From Candidatus Falkowbacteria bacterium UBA917 (GTDB taxonomy: Bacteria > Patescibacteriota > Patescibacteriia > Patescibacteriales > Patescibacteriaceae), in assembly GCA_002293855.1 (NCBI GenBank), contig DBEB01000011.1, positions 1 to 10,103 of the forward strand: 10,103 nt of DNA. The letters are read 5' to 3'. Position numbers and translations under genes: made by a program. The notes beneath the pieces are model-generated. The model ran no database searches, was not told where the DNA came from, and saw nothing but the letters and a program-made list of their open reading frames with translations. The first letter of the stretch is position 1, and the number at the start of each line of letters is the position of its first letter. This document shows, in pieces, positions 1 through 6,466 of the stretch.

Positions 1-78
1 GTTTTAATTAACCACCTAATAGAAGTAATAACCTTTAAGCGATTTCTCTCTCCATTTCATTTCGTTCGAAATGACACA
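1..78 (+). repeat. REP-like dispersed repeat, copy 1
   Basis: This 78-bp segment recurs at 188-265 with only two mismatches (23/210 A to G, 62/249 T to C), an offset of 187 bp. It begins at the window edge, so the true left end may lie outside. Its right part contains a core running from AAGCGATTTCTC (37) to CGTTCGAAATGACAC (64-78), the same style of sequence as many short intergenic repeats in bacteria. Sequence after the repeat is unlike that after copy 2, so this is a repeated element rather than a simple tandem duplication of 187 bp. No coding potential is seen. Confidence 0.85.
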
Positions 79-136
79 GTTTTTACATTATATTATTTCA
101 AGTCAAGTTCTATTTCATTCCGAACGTTTTCATTAT

Positions 137-167
137 GTGTCATCTCGAACGCAGTGAGAGATCCCTT
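137..167 (-). repeat. Inverted, shorter relative of the REP-like repeat core
   Basis: Read on the minus strand this 31-bp stretch starts AAGGGATCTCTC and ends CGTTCGAGATGACAC, matching the two ends of the core at 37-78 and 224-265 (14 of 15 bases at the GACAC end) while lacking about 11 central bases. Placed between the two direct copies, it could pair with either to form a long stem. It is a related, diverged member of the same repeat family in opposite orientation. Confidence 0.7.
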
Positions 168-187
168 AAACATCAATCATTGTATTA

Positions 188-265
188 GTTTTAATTAACC
201 ACCTAATAGGAGTAATAACCTTTAAGCGATTTCTCTCTCCATTTCATTCCGTTCGAAATGACACA
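188..265 (+). repeat. REP-like dispersed repeat, copy 2
   Basis: Second direct copy of the 1-78 element, 76 of 78 bases identical. Its left boundary aligns with window base 1, and identity ends at 265/78, after which the flanks differ. It sits 15 bp before the terminator hairpin of the minus-strand gene, in the 326-bp non-coding stretch at the left edge. Apart from these repeats and the terminator I see no gene in 1-326. Confidence 0.85.
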
Positions 266-280
266 ATTAAATAAACTATT

Positions 281-307
281 AAAAAACTAACCTCAGTGGT
301 TAGTTTT
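281..307 (-). terminator. Rho-independent terminator of the minus-strand gene (possibly bidirectional)
   Basis: A perfect 10-bp stem (283-292 AAAACTAACC with 298-307 GGTTAGTTTT) encloses a 5-base loop. On the minus strand the stem is followed by a run of six T (281-286 read as A on plus). It lies 20 bp beyond the stop codon at 327-329. The plus-strand side also ends in TTTT, so it may stop transcription arriving from the left as well. Confidence 0.8.
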
Positions 308-326
308 AAAATATACTGCATCTCCA

Positions 327-2600
327 TTATCGACTAATAGTAGGCATCGGTAATTTGGCTTGATAAACGGTTGTACCGGAGAGTAAATAGATCATCGCAG
401 ACTTTTCATCAACCGCTATATCAATAAGCTTATCAAGCTCAGCGCCTTTGTATTGAGCTAGGAAATTACCTTTTTTATTGTAGACTACCACTCGTTGAGC
501 CTCTGGTTCGAGGACATAGACATAGTCCTTTTCTTTGAGTGCAATGACTTTGCTAGGGTTGGCGAGCGACGGCTCAACAGGGGATAGCGAGAAGTTTTGT
601 GGACGACCACTGCCAAACTGGTGAATAGTATTTTTATCGAGTAGATAAACAAAGCCATCAATCGATAGTGACCTGATCGCATCAAGACCTTCTGGATTTT
701 TGAGCCAAGCACTCTTACTGCGGAAGCCATCACTGGTTAATTGGTAGCGATAGACCTGTTTGTCAGTATCAGTATATAGATAGAGCTTGTTGTAATAAAC
801 CTCTAAGCCTTTGATATTGTCTGGAGCTTCTTCTAGTGCAAATCTCTTGACGCTATCAGATGGATTGATCTGAATCATGTTTTTACCAGCTGACAATAGC
901 CAGTAAACACCGTTATTATCCGTCGAGCCAAACTTCAAATCACTATCGAGATCCGACAAAGTCTTAAAAGTTTTACTCTGCTTATCAACTTTGACAATCT
1001 TATTATCTACCGTCAGATAAAGATAATCACCACTTGAAGCCAAGTTATTTAAAGTACCATCCTTGCTACTAGCTACCGCTTCCAAGCTTTCAAAAGTCGC
1101 TATGCTATTGATCTTGGCTAGCTTTTCTTGGTAATTAGCATTCTTGATATCATAGCGAGCCTTTTCTTCGTCATTCATCTGCTTCGGGAAGTCACGCAAG
1201 ATAATGCCAATTTGGGCTAAGCTATTCCTAGCCTTGTCTTTGTTGCCATAGAGCAAATCCGCCTCGATCTGACTTTCTTCTTTTTCAATCGCCTTGATGA
1301 GTTCAGCGACTTCCTCATGCATACGCTTTCTAGCTGATTCCTGATTGATTTTGTAAGCATTAGCGATAAATAGACTCAGACAGACTAGCACCACACCCAT
1401 CATTATCAAGTGAGTTTTAGTAATTCGACTCTTAATCAGCCTCATTCTAGTTAGCCAATTATTGCGTTTGTCACGATCAGTAATCTGACTGCTGATTGCT
1501 AGTACTAGAGTCCAAATCGACACCGCGATAGTCGCAAAGACATTAAAAATCTTTTGCCAAGACAGTAAGCGTTGCTTACGTTCAAAGATTTTGGCTGGCA
1601 AGACTTTGAGCTTTTGCTTGGGTTGTCGTCTCAAGCTACTGGCTAAGCCAGTGAATAAGGCTCCTGCTTTGCGATAATTAAATATTCCCGACGGTTTTAA
1701 AATGGCCGCTGTTTGATCTTCTGTTAAATTAAGCGAGCGGATTGATTCTTTGTTAATATCACGTTCCGGGCGACTCGGCATATGGGTCCGGTGCGTACTG
1801 ATACTGCGTAGCTCTGGTTCTGGAGCTGGGCTGACTAGATTATCTTCTTGTTCTTGATGTTGGCCTTTATGATTTTTGATAATAATCAAAGAAAAGGGGA
1901 TGGCCAGATGAGTTTGTTGTAGCTCGTTCTCAATCTGAGCGCTTGCTCCAGATGGTGGCAAAGTGCTAATAATTTTAATTAGTTTATTCTCTGACAAGTA
2001 TTCGTACAAAGCTTCGTTACTAAAGATGAAATAACCATTTTGAGGCACTTGACCACTGATAATATTGGCCAGTACCTTATTGGGAGCAAAGAGCTCATCT
2101 TTGCTGTCACGAGTTTTTTTGGAAATATTAATGAGGCTAAGAGCTGTTTCACTAATGCCAACTTGGCTCTTGGGCTTATAAATGAGCAAGGCTTGATTTC
2201 TGCCAATGCTCGCAAAATGAATTTTATTTTCGTGAATGACAGCAAGGGTCAGGCTTAGTTCGCTACTACTAAATTTAATACTTTGGGTTTGTTGTAATTC
2301 AAACAAAATTTGATTGATTTTATTGACCGCTGCTTCAAAAATACTCGCCACTGTCACAGTGGCCAGTTTATTTAACAATAAAACCTGCTCATTTTCATAA
2401 TAAGCAATTGAAAACTGTTCTATTAGCAGATTAAACAGAGCCTGATAGTCGGCTTTCTTACTTGGAAATTCAGTCAAGATCAGGAGTCTGCCTAATGATT
2501 CTTCCTGCTCAGTATCAGGCTGACTAATATGAATACGTGTCACCAAACTGGCACGTTCAGGATTTAAAACTAACTTAGCAATTTTATAATAAATAGGCAT
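327..2600 (-). CDS. Membrane protein: degenerate PP2C-like domain, TM region, coiled coil, beta-propeller
   Basis: 757 aa, ATG at 2598-2600, TAA at 327-329. Residues 1 to about 245 look like a PP2C-type phosphatase fold: the strand pair around 118-141 (SIGRNQALLIY) sits where PP2C has GDSRxYL, and 190-212 (FIFSNEALYEYL) where PP2C has the SDGL motif. The metal-binding aspartates are replaced (GRN, SNE), so catalysis is unlikely. Residues 246-350 are a charged, probably disordered linker. Hydrophobic stretches lie at 352-370 and 397-416; the first is flanked by basic residues on both sides, so topology is uncertain. A charged helical stretch, likely coiled coil (417-500), leads to repeated beta-rich blades (502-750) typical of NHL/WD-like propellers. 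I infer an inner-side sensor or scaffold linked to a propeller that could face outward. It is monocistronic with its own promoter and terminator and is divergent from a winged-HTH gene. Substrate and partners are unknown. Confidence 0.75.
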   Translation of the reverse strand: MPIYYKIAKLVLNPERASLVTRIHISQPDTEQEESLGRLLILTEFPSKKADYQALFNLLIEQFSIAYYENEQVLLLNKLATVTVASIFEAAVNKINQILFELQQTQSIKFSSSELSLTLAVIHENKIHFASIGRNQALLIYKPKSQVGISETALSLINISKKTRDSKDELFAPNKVLANIISGQVPQNGYFIFSNEALYEYLSENKLIKIISTLPPSGASAQIENELQQTHLAIPFSLIIIKNHKGQHQEQEDNLVSPAPEPELRSISTHRTHMPSRPERDINKESIRSLNLTEDQTAAILKPSGIFNYRKAGALFTGLASSLRRQPKQKLKVLPAKIFERKQRLLSWQKIFNVFATIAVSIWTLVLAISSQITDRDKRNNWLTRMRLIKSRITKTHLIMMGVVLVCLSLFIANAYKINQESARKRMHEEVAELIKAIEKEESQIEADLLYGNKDKARNSLAQIGIILRDFPKQMNDEEKARYDIKNANYQEKLAKINSIATFESLEAVASSKDGTLNNLASSGDYLYLTVDNKIVKVDKQSKTFKTLSDLDSDLKFGSTDNNGVYWLLSAGKNMIQINPSDSVKRFALEEAPDNIKGLEVYYNKLYLYTDTDKQVYRYQLTSDGFRSKSAWLKNPEGLDAIRSLSIDGFVYLLDKNTIHQFGSGRPQNFSLSPVEPSLANPSKVIALKEKDYVYVLEPEAQRVVVYNKKGNFLAQYKGAELDKLIDIAVDEKSAMIYLLSGTTVYQAKLPMPTISR

Positions 2601-2618
2601 TATTCAAAAACAAAAATG

Positions 2619-2638
2619 GCTAATTAAGCTCAATTAGC
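2619..2638. promoter_or_regulatory. Inverted repeat in the leader of the minus-strand gene
   Basis: GCTAATT (2619-2625) and AATTAGC (2632-2638) form a perfect 7-bp dyad with a 6-base spacer. It lies between the predicted minus-strand promoter and its ATG. On the minus strand the hairpin is followed by a T-rich run (TTTTTG TTTTTG), so it could be an operator or a weak attenuator-like hairpin. Role is inferred. Confidence 0.4.
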
Positions 2639-2640
2639 TA

Positions 2641-2667
2641 TTGACCAGAACTCGCTGATATTATACT
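2641..2667 (+). promoter_or_regulatory. Predicted sigma70-type promoter for the winged-HTH gene
   Basis: TTGACC (2641-2646) and TATACT (2662-2667) are separated by 15 bp, shorter than the ideal 17. The predicted start near 2674 gives a leader of about 78 nt containing the 2695-2724 dyad. The -10 overlaps that of the minus-strand promoter, so the two could exclude each other. Confidence 0.45.
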
Positions 2668-2688
2668 ATAAAAAGACTAAGACCACAA
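2660..2688 (-). promoter_or_regulatory. Predicted sigma70-type promoter for the PP2C-like/propeller gene
   Basis: On the minus strand TTGTGG (2683-2688) and a consensus TATAAT (2660-2665) are spaced by 17 bp. The start would lie near 2653, giving a leader of about 53 nt. The -10 element is perfect, the -35 is weak. Confidence 0.6.
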
Positions 2689-2694
2689 ATAAAT

Positions 2695-2724
2695 AGTCTA
2701 AAAGTATTTTGTAACTTTAAGACT
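2695..2724. promoter_or_regulatory. Imperfect dyad in the leader of the winged-HTH gene
   Basis: The arms 2695-2705 (AGTCTAAAAGT) and 2714-2724 (ACTTTAAGACT) are complementary at 10 of 11 positions with an 8-base spacer. A third half-site-like copy occurs on the minus strand at 2668-2678. Candidate operator, perhaps for autoregulation by the adjacent winged-HTH protein, or an mRNA hairpin. Inference only. Confidence 0.4.
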
Positions 2725-2751
2725 TTTGACTTTCGGGCTATTTATCAAACT

Positions 2752-3423
2752 ATGCTAGACAAATTATTTGGTTCTCATACCCGTGTTAAGCTGCTCAAGC
2801 TTTTTTTATTACACCACAAACAGCGTTACTATATTCGTGAAATTGCCCGCAATCTCTCTTTGCAGCTCAATAGTGTTCATCGTGAATTAGTTAACCTTGA
2901 AGAAATTGGTATTATTCGTTCTGGCGCCGCTGACCCCGAAGAGTTCAGTCAAACTCCTATTGAGCCTGTTGAAGTCGCTGAAGAGCCTAAGACTGCTACC
3001 AAAAAAGGCAAAAAAGTTGTTAAAAAAGAAGACAAAAAAGCTGATAAAAAGTTTTATCAAGCCAATCGTGATTTTGCCTTTTTTAATGAAATCAAGGCTC
3101 TGATTGTCAAGTCTCAGATCATGTACGAAAAAGACTTTGCCGACAAGCTCAAGCGTCTCGGCAAGATTAAGTTACTAGTCCTTACTGGTTTCTTTGTTGG
3201 TAATCCTGATTCCAATATCGATCTCTTGATGGTCGGTGACTTTAATAAGGTCAAACTAGTTAAGCTGGTCAAAGAGCTCGAAGATGAGCTGGTTCGCGAA
3301 GTTAATTACTCGACTATGACCGACGAAGAATTTGCCTACCGTCGTGAAATTGCTGATATTTTTCTCTACAATGTCCTTGATGGCGACAAAATAGTGGTTT
3401 TGGATGAAGATGGCCTACTTTAG
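2752..3423 (+). CDS. Winged-HTH protein with lysine-rich linker and degenerate nucleotidyltransferase fold
   Basis: 223 aa, ATG at 2752, TAG stop. Residues 1-56 form a winged helix-turn-helix of the ArsR/MarR-like kind (YYIREIARNLSLQLNSVHRELVNLEEIGII). Residues 57-100 are a low-complexity linker, acidic first and then strongly basic (KKGKKVVKKEDKKADKK). Residues 101-223 resemble the minimal nucleotidyltransferase fold: LVLTGFFVGNPDSNIDLLMVGD (from about 142) corresponds to the usual GS...DhD motif, but GS is GF and the first Asp is Asn, so nucleotidyl transfer is doubtful. I infer a DNA-binding regulator with a ligand- or protein-binding C-terminal domain. It is divergent from the PP2C-like gene, whose promoter overlaps its own, so regulation of that gene is possible. 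No Shine-Dalgarno is visible before the ATG. No convincing terminator follows. Confidence 0.75.
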   Translation: MLDKLFGSHTRVKLLKLFLLHHKQRYYIREIARNLSLQLNSVHRELVNLEEIGIIRSGAADPEEFSQTPIEPVEVAEEPKTATKKGKKVVKKEDKKADKKFYQANRDFAFFNEIKALIVKSQIMYEKDFADKLKRLGKIKLLVLTGFFVGNPDSNIDLLMVGDFNKVKLVKLVKELEDELVREVNYSTMTDEEFAYRREIADIFLYNVLDGDKIVVLDEDGLL

Positions 3424-3449
3424 CTTTTTGGAGCTTCTAGTGCCATCTA

Positions 3450-3478
3450 TTGACTTATTTAACTAATTATGCTATATT
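3450..3478 (+). promoter_or_regulatory. Strong predicted promoter for the sigma-R4/HARE gene
   Basis: TTGACT (3450-3455), a 17-bp spacer and TATATT (3473-3478), preceded by the extended -10 TG (3470-3471). The predicted start is near 3485, giving a long leader of about 100 nt before the ATG at 3584. This is the best promoter match in the window. Confidence 0.7.
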
Positions 3479-3507
3479 TTAATCACGATTTTTTATTAAT
3501 CACTACT

Positions 3508-3530
3508 GCTAATTATTTACTTATATTAGC
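3508..3530. promoter_or_regulatory. GCTAAT/ATTAGC dyad in the leader of the sigma-R4/HARE gene
   Basis: GCTAAT (3508-3513) and ATTAGC (3525-3530) are perfect inverted 6-mers spaced by 11 bases, about 25 nt downstream of the predicted start. The half-site is the same as in the 2619-2638 dyad. The match is short enough to arise by chance in AT-rich DNA. Confidence 0.25.
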
Positions 3531-3583
3531 CAAAAATAACTAAAGCGGCTGTTAATAGAGGGGTGGCTTGCTAGTCTTTTCTT

Positions 3584-4798
3584 ATGAAAGATGAGTCTAT
3601 TTTAAAAGACAATCTAACTACTAGCCAAATCAAAGAAGTGGCTAGTTTAGACTTGGTTGAGATTATCAACCATCTTTTGTCTGTCCTTAACCCTCGTGAA
3701 CAGGATGTTTTGCGTCGCCGTTACGGTTTGGTTGGTGTTGAAAAAGAGACTCTAGAAAGCATCGGTCGAGCTCACAAGCTAACTCGTGAACGTATTCGTC
3801 AAATCGAAAATGTTGGTGTTAATAAAATTAAGAAAAATACTAATTCCCAGGCTCTTGTTGGTGGTTTAAATACTCTTATTCATGATCTCTTGGTGGAACA
3901 TGGTGGTGTTTTGGACAAAGAGCATCTCTTCAAAATCTTGGCTCGTTTAGCCGAATTACAGAACTCTAATCACAAGAGCTCTGATTACAATAATCATCTC
4001 AATTTCCTCATTAGCCGTATTATCAATGATAATTTAGATCAAATCAGTGAAGATCAGATCTTTAACGATCTTATTAAGCTCAAAGAATACACTGTCAATC
4101 ATTTGGCTGAAGTAGCCACCGAAGCTCTTGATAAGATTAGTGAGGCTAAGCTGATGGTAGCGACTGATGACTTGATTGACCTGATTCTCAAGTCCGAGTC
4201 TTACCGCAAACATCAGTCCAAATTCGAAGTAGCAGACAAGCCTGACTTCAGTAGCTATCTTAAGTCTTCACTCTCTGAATACTCTGGCAAAGTTTGGCCA
4301 AATCGTGTCGTCTACGGCTTGATTAAATCCATTAAGAAACTCGATCAAAACAAGTTTGGCCACTGGGGTCATAGCTCTTCTCGTGAGATTTTGCCAAAGA
4401 CTATCAATGACAAGATTTATCTCGTCCTCAAAGATCATGGCAAACCAATGTACTATGGCGATATCGCCAAGCGTATCACTGAGCTCGGTTTTGACTCCAA
4501 AAGCGTTAACACTGCCACCACTCATAACGAATTAATCTTGGATGACAAATATGTCCTCGTTGGTCGTGGTATGTACGGCCTCAAAGAATGGGGTTACCAA
4601 AACGGCACAGTCGCTGATGTCGTCGAAGCTATCCTCAAGGCTGAAGCTAGCCCAATGACCAAAGAAGCTTTGACTAATGCGGTTATGAAACAACGTTTGG
4701 TCAAGCAAACTACCATCAACCTAGCTCTCATGAATAAAAACCGCTTCAAGAAAACTACCGATGGTAAATACACTTTGGTTGATAATGCCAAAAAGTAA
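3584..4798 (+). CDS. Sigma-70 region 4 / HARE-HTH fusion transcription factor
   Basis: 404 aa, ATG at 3584, TAA stop. Residues 34-84 match sigma-70 region 4: LNPREQDVLRRRYGL, then the DNA-binding HTH TLESIGRAHKLTRERIRQIE, which would read a -35-like element. Regions 1-3 are absent, so it is not a complete sigma factor. Residues 90-265 are mostly helical with no recognised domain. Residues 268-337 look like a HARE-HTH (LVLKDHGKPMYYGDIAKRI, closing wing YVLVGRGMYGLKEWGY), the fold in the delta subunit of RNA polymerase of Firmicutes. Residues 341-400 look like a second, weaker winged helix of the same type (VVEAILKAEASPMTKEALTNAV...GKYTLV). I infer a transcription regulator that binds DNA at both ends and may contact RNA polymerase. 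It has its own promoter and a strong terminator, so it is probably monocistronic. The nearest purine-rich stretch (GAGGGG, 3558-3563) is 20 nt from the ATG, too far for a standard RBS. Confidence 0.85.
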   Translation: MKDESILKDNLTTSQIKEVASLDLVEIINHLLSVLNPREQDVLRRRYGLVGVEKETLESIGRAHKLTRERIRQIENVGVNKIKKNTNSQALVGGLNTLIHDLLVEHGGVLDKEHLFKILARLAELQNSNHKSSDYNNHLNFLISRIINDNLDQISEDQIFNDLIKLKEYTVNHLAEVATEALDKISEAKLMVATDDLIDLILKSESYRKHQSKFEVADKPDFSSYLKSSLSEYSGKVWPNRVVYGLIKSIKKLDQNKFGHWGHSSSREILPKTINDKIYLVLKDHGKPMYYGDIAKRITELGFDSKSVNTATTHNELILDDKYVLVGRGMYGLKEWGYQNGTVADVVEAILKAEASPMTKEALTNAVMKQRLVKQTTINLALMNKNRFKKTTDGKYTLVDNAKK

Positions 4799-4829
4799 TT
4801 CATTATTTATTTCCTCTCTGTTACTTAAT

Positions 4830-4854
4830 AAAGTCGCTTTACGAGCGGCTTTTT
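4830..4854 (+). terminator. Rho-independent terminator after the sigma-R4/HARE gene
   Basis: AAAGTCGCT (4830-4838) pairs with AGCGGCTTT (4844-4852) through one G-T wobble, with a 5-base loop and a T run at 4850-4854. It lies about 30 bp after the stop and separates this gene from the next unit. Confidence 0.85.
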
Positions 4855-4880
4855 AAGTGTTCTTTTGCGTCTCTCATAAA

Positions 4881-4910
4881 TTGCTAATGACTAGGGCTCT
4901 GTGCTATGAT
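4881..4910 (+). promoter_or_regulatory. Extended -10 promoter of the ATPase-module operon
   Basis: TATGAT (4905-4910) is preceded by TG at 4902-4903 (extended -10), with a weak -35 TTGCTA (4881-4886) at 18 bp. The expected start near 4917 leaves only about 8 nt before ATG 4925, so the message would be nearly leaderless. An upstream TTG at 4910 overlaps the -10 and is therefore an unlikely start. Confidence 0.6.
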
Positions 4911-4924
4911 TGATAACGTTAATT

Positions 4925-6457
4925 ATGGAAATCACTCTCTATCTCGCTCAATACGCTGAGCTACTCGATTTGCCTTTTGGTCAAGTTATCTATCGGCTAT
5001 TTTTTTGGTATTTTGGCTGGATGCCTTTTGCTTTTGTTTTTTTGTGGCTCGCTCGTGAGCTGTGGCTTGATTGGCGTTCTAGTTTGTGGTCAGCTAAGCA
5101 AAGTTATCTTTTGCTTGCCATTGACGTACCTAATAACAATGCTCAATCACCCAAATCCGTCGAGAACTTTTTCTCTTATCTACATGCCGCTCAAAGTGGT
5201 CCTAACTTGATGGAAAAATGGTGGGAGGGTAAGTATCAGCAAAGTTTTAGTTTTGAAATTGTTTCTATCGAAGGTTATATCCAATTTCTCATTCGAGTCC
5301 CTTCTGGCTTCAAAGATTTTGTGATGACCGGTCTCTACGCTCAATATCCCGATGCTGAAATCTCCGTTGTTAATGATTACGTTGATGCAGCCCCTGACCG
5401 CTATCCTGACTTGGACAAAGATCTCTGGGGTAGTGACTTTCTGCTCACTGGCCCTCAGGCTATGCCGATCAAGGTCTACAAAGAGTTTGAGCATATGCTG
5501 GGAGCTCCTGAGATGACTTATCGTGATACGATGGCGAGTCTCATGGATGTTATGAGTAGTCTCGGGCCCGGTGAGCAACTCTGGTATCAAATCATCGCTA
5601 CCCCAACTGGTTTTGATTGGCTCAAAGATTCAGCGGCTACTATTGACAAGCTAGCCGGCATCAAGAAAAAAGCTTCACCTTTTAGCAAGACTCTTTTTGG
5701 CAAGATTTTAGTCGGCATTGGTAAGCTGGCCGAGTCACTTAATCCTTGGAATGTCACTATCAAGAAGGCTCCCGAAAAAGACAAAGAAGTTTCTTGGATG
5801 AATATGCATCCCAAGACCAAGCGTCAGATTGACGCCATTCAGATGAAGGCGACTAAGATCGGTTATAGTATCAAGATCCGAGCTATCTATCTGGCTGACA
5901 AAAATGTGATGAATCGCGCCAAGGGCGTTAGTGGCTTTGTCGGTTACATGAAGCAATTTGCCGCTCTCGACCTCAATGGCTTTATGCCTGATGGTAAGTC
6001 TACTGCTACTTCGACTGCTTATTTCCGAGCTGCTCCTCGTGTCAATAAGCGCAAGAATAGAATTATCAGTTCTTATAAAAATCGCAGTTCTTCTGTCGGC
6101 AAAGCTCCTTATGTGCTCAATGTCGAAGAATTAGCTACTATTTGGCATTTCCCAATCGATGCTGTTGTCAAAGCGCCTCTGCTCCAGCGTGCTAGCAGTC
6201 GCAAAGTTGAAGCTCCGATGAGTCTGCCTTTTGGTTCATCTAATTCTGGCTCCAGCTCTGACTTAGAACCTATCTTTGATCCTAACTATCATTTGCCGGA
6301 GAGCTCTATCCCTGCTCAACCAGCTAGCGCCTCTGTTCTAGCTGTGTCAGATACCAAAGCTCCACTACCAGCCAAATCAAATAGTGATTTTATTAAATTT
6401 TTAGAGCAAGAAAACTCTGACAAAGGTGCTGCTCCTGCTAATTTACCTTTTGTTTAA
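4925..6457 (+). CDS. Membrane-anchored partner of the VirD4/TraG-like ATPase
   Basis: 510 aa from ATG 4925, TAA at 6455-6457. An in-frame TTG at 4910 would add 5 residues but falls in the -10 element. A hydrophobic segment at about 21-44 is followed by RxxWxxWR, so the bulk should be cytoplasmic. The soluble part has FSFEIVSIEGYIQFLIRVP (108-126) and LYAQYPDAEI (137-146), then VLNVEELATIWHFP (397-410) and a proline/serine-rich tail to 510. From family knowledge, I recall these motifs forming the N-terminal half of single-chain VirD4/TraG-like ATPases in other bacteria and archaea, where the ELAT-HFP element directly precedes the P-loop domain. Here that half is a separate gene 9 bp upstream of the ATPase. 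I infer that the two products form one membrane-bound motor. No catalytic motif is visible in this protein itself. The tail (431-510) repeats an LPF motif near both ends (SLPFG, NLPFV) and is likely disordered. Confidence 0.7.
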   Translation: MEITLYLAQYAELLDLPFGQVIYRLFFWYFGWMPFAFVFLWLARELWLDWRSSLWSAKQSYLLLAIDVPNNNAQSPKSVENFFSYLHAAQSGPNLMEKWWEGKYQQSFSFEIVSIEGYIQFLIRVPSGFKDFVMTGLYAQYPDAEISVVNDYVDAAPDRYPDLDKDLWGSDFLLTGPQAMPIKVYKEFEHMLGAPEMTYRDTMASLMDVMSSLGPGEQLWYQIIATPTGFDWLKDSAATIDKLAGIKKKASPFSKTLFGKILVGIGKLAESLNPWNVTIKKAPEKDKEVSWMNMHPKTKRQIDAIQMKATKIGYSIKIRAIYLADKNVMNRAKGVSGFVGYMKQFAALDLNGFMPDGKSTATSTAYFRAAPRVNKRKNRIISSYKNRSSSVGKAPYVLNVEELATIWHFPIDAVVKAPLLQRASSRKVEAPMSLPFGSSNSGSSSDLEPIFDPNYHLPESSIPAQPASASVLAVSDTKAPLPAKSNSDFIKFLEQENSDKGAAPANLPFV

Positions 6458-6466
6458 TTAATTTTT

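Noticed and set aside
1..267. Possible CRISPR-like array from repeated units at the left edge
   Set aside because: Only two 78-bp direct copies 187 bp apart, plus an inverted fragment; no regular short repeats or spacers.
3421..3440. AGCT-TTTTGG-AGCT hairpin after the winged-HTH gene as terminator
   Set aside because: Four-bp stem without a following T run.
4910..4924. TTG at 4910 as start of the membrane partner gene
   Set aside because: It overlaps the predicted -10 element and adds five residues only; ATG 4925 fits the promoter and the protein better.
5180..5590. 136-codon open frame on the minus strand
   Set aside because: Lies wholly inside the membrane-partner gene, shows no recognisable domain, and the plus-strand protein has clear family motifs.
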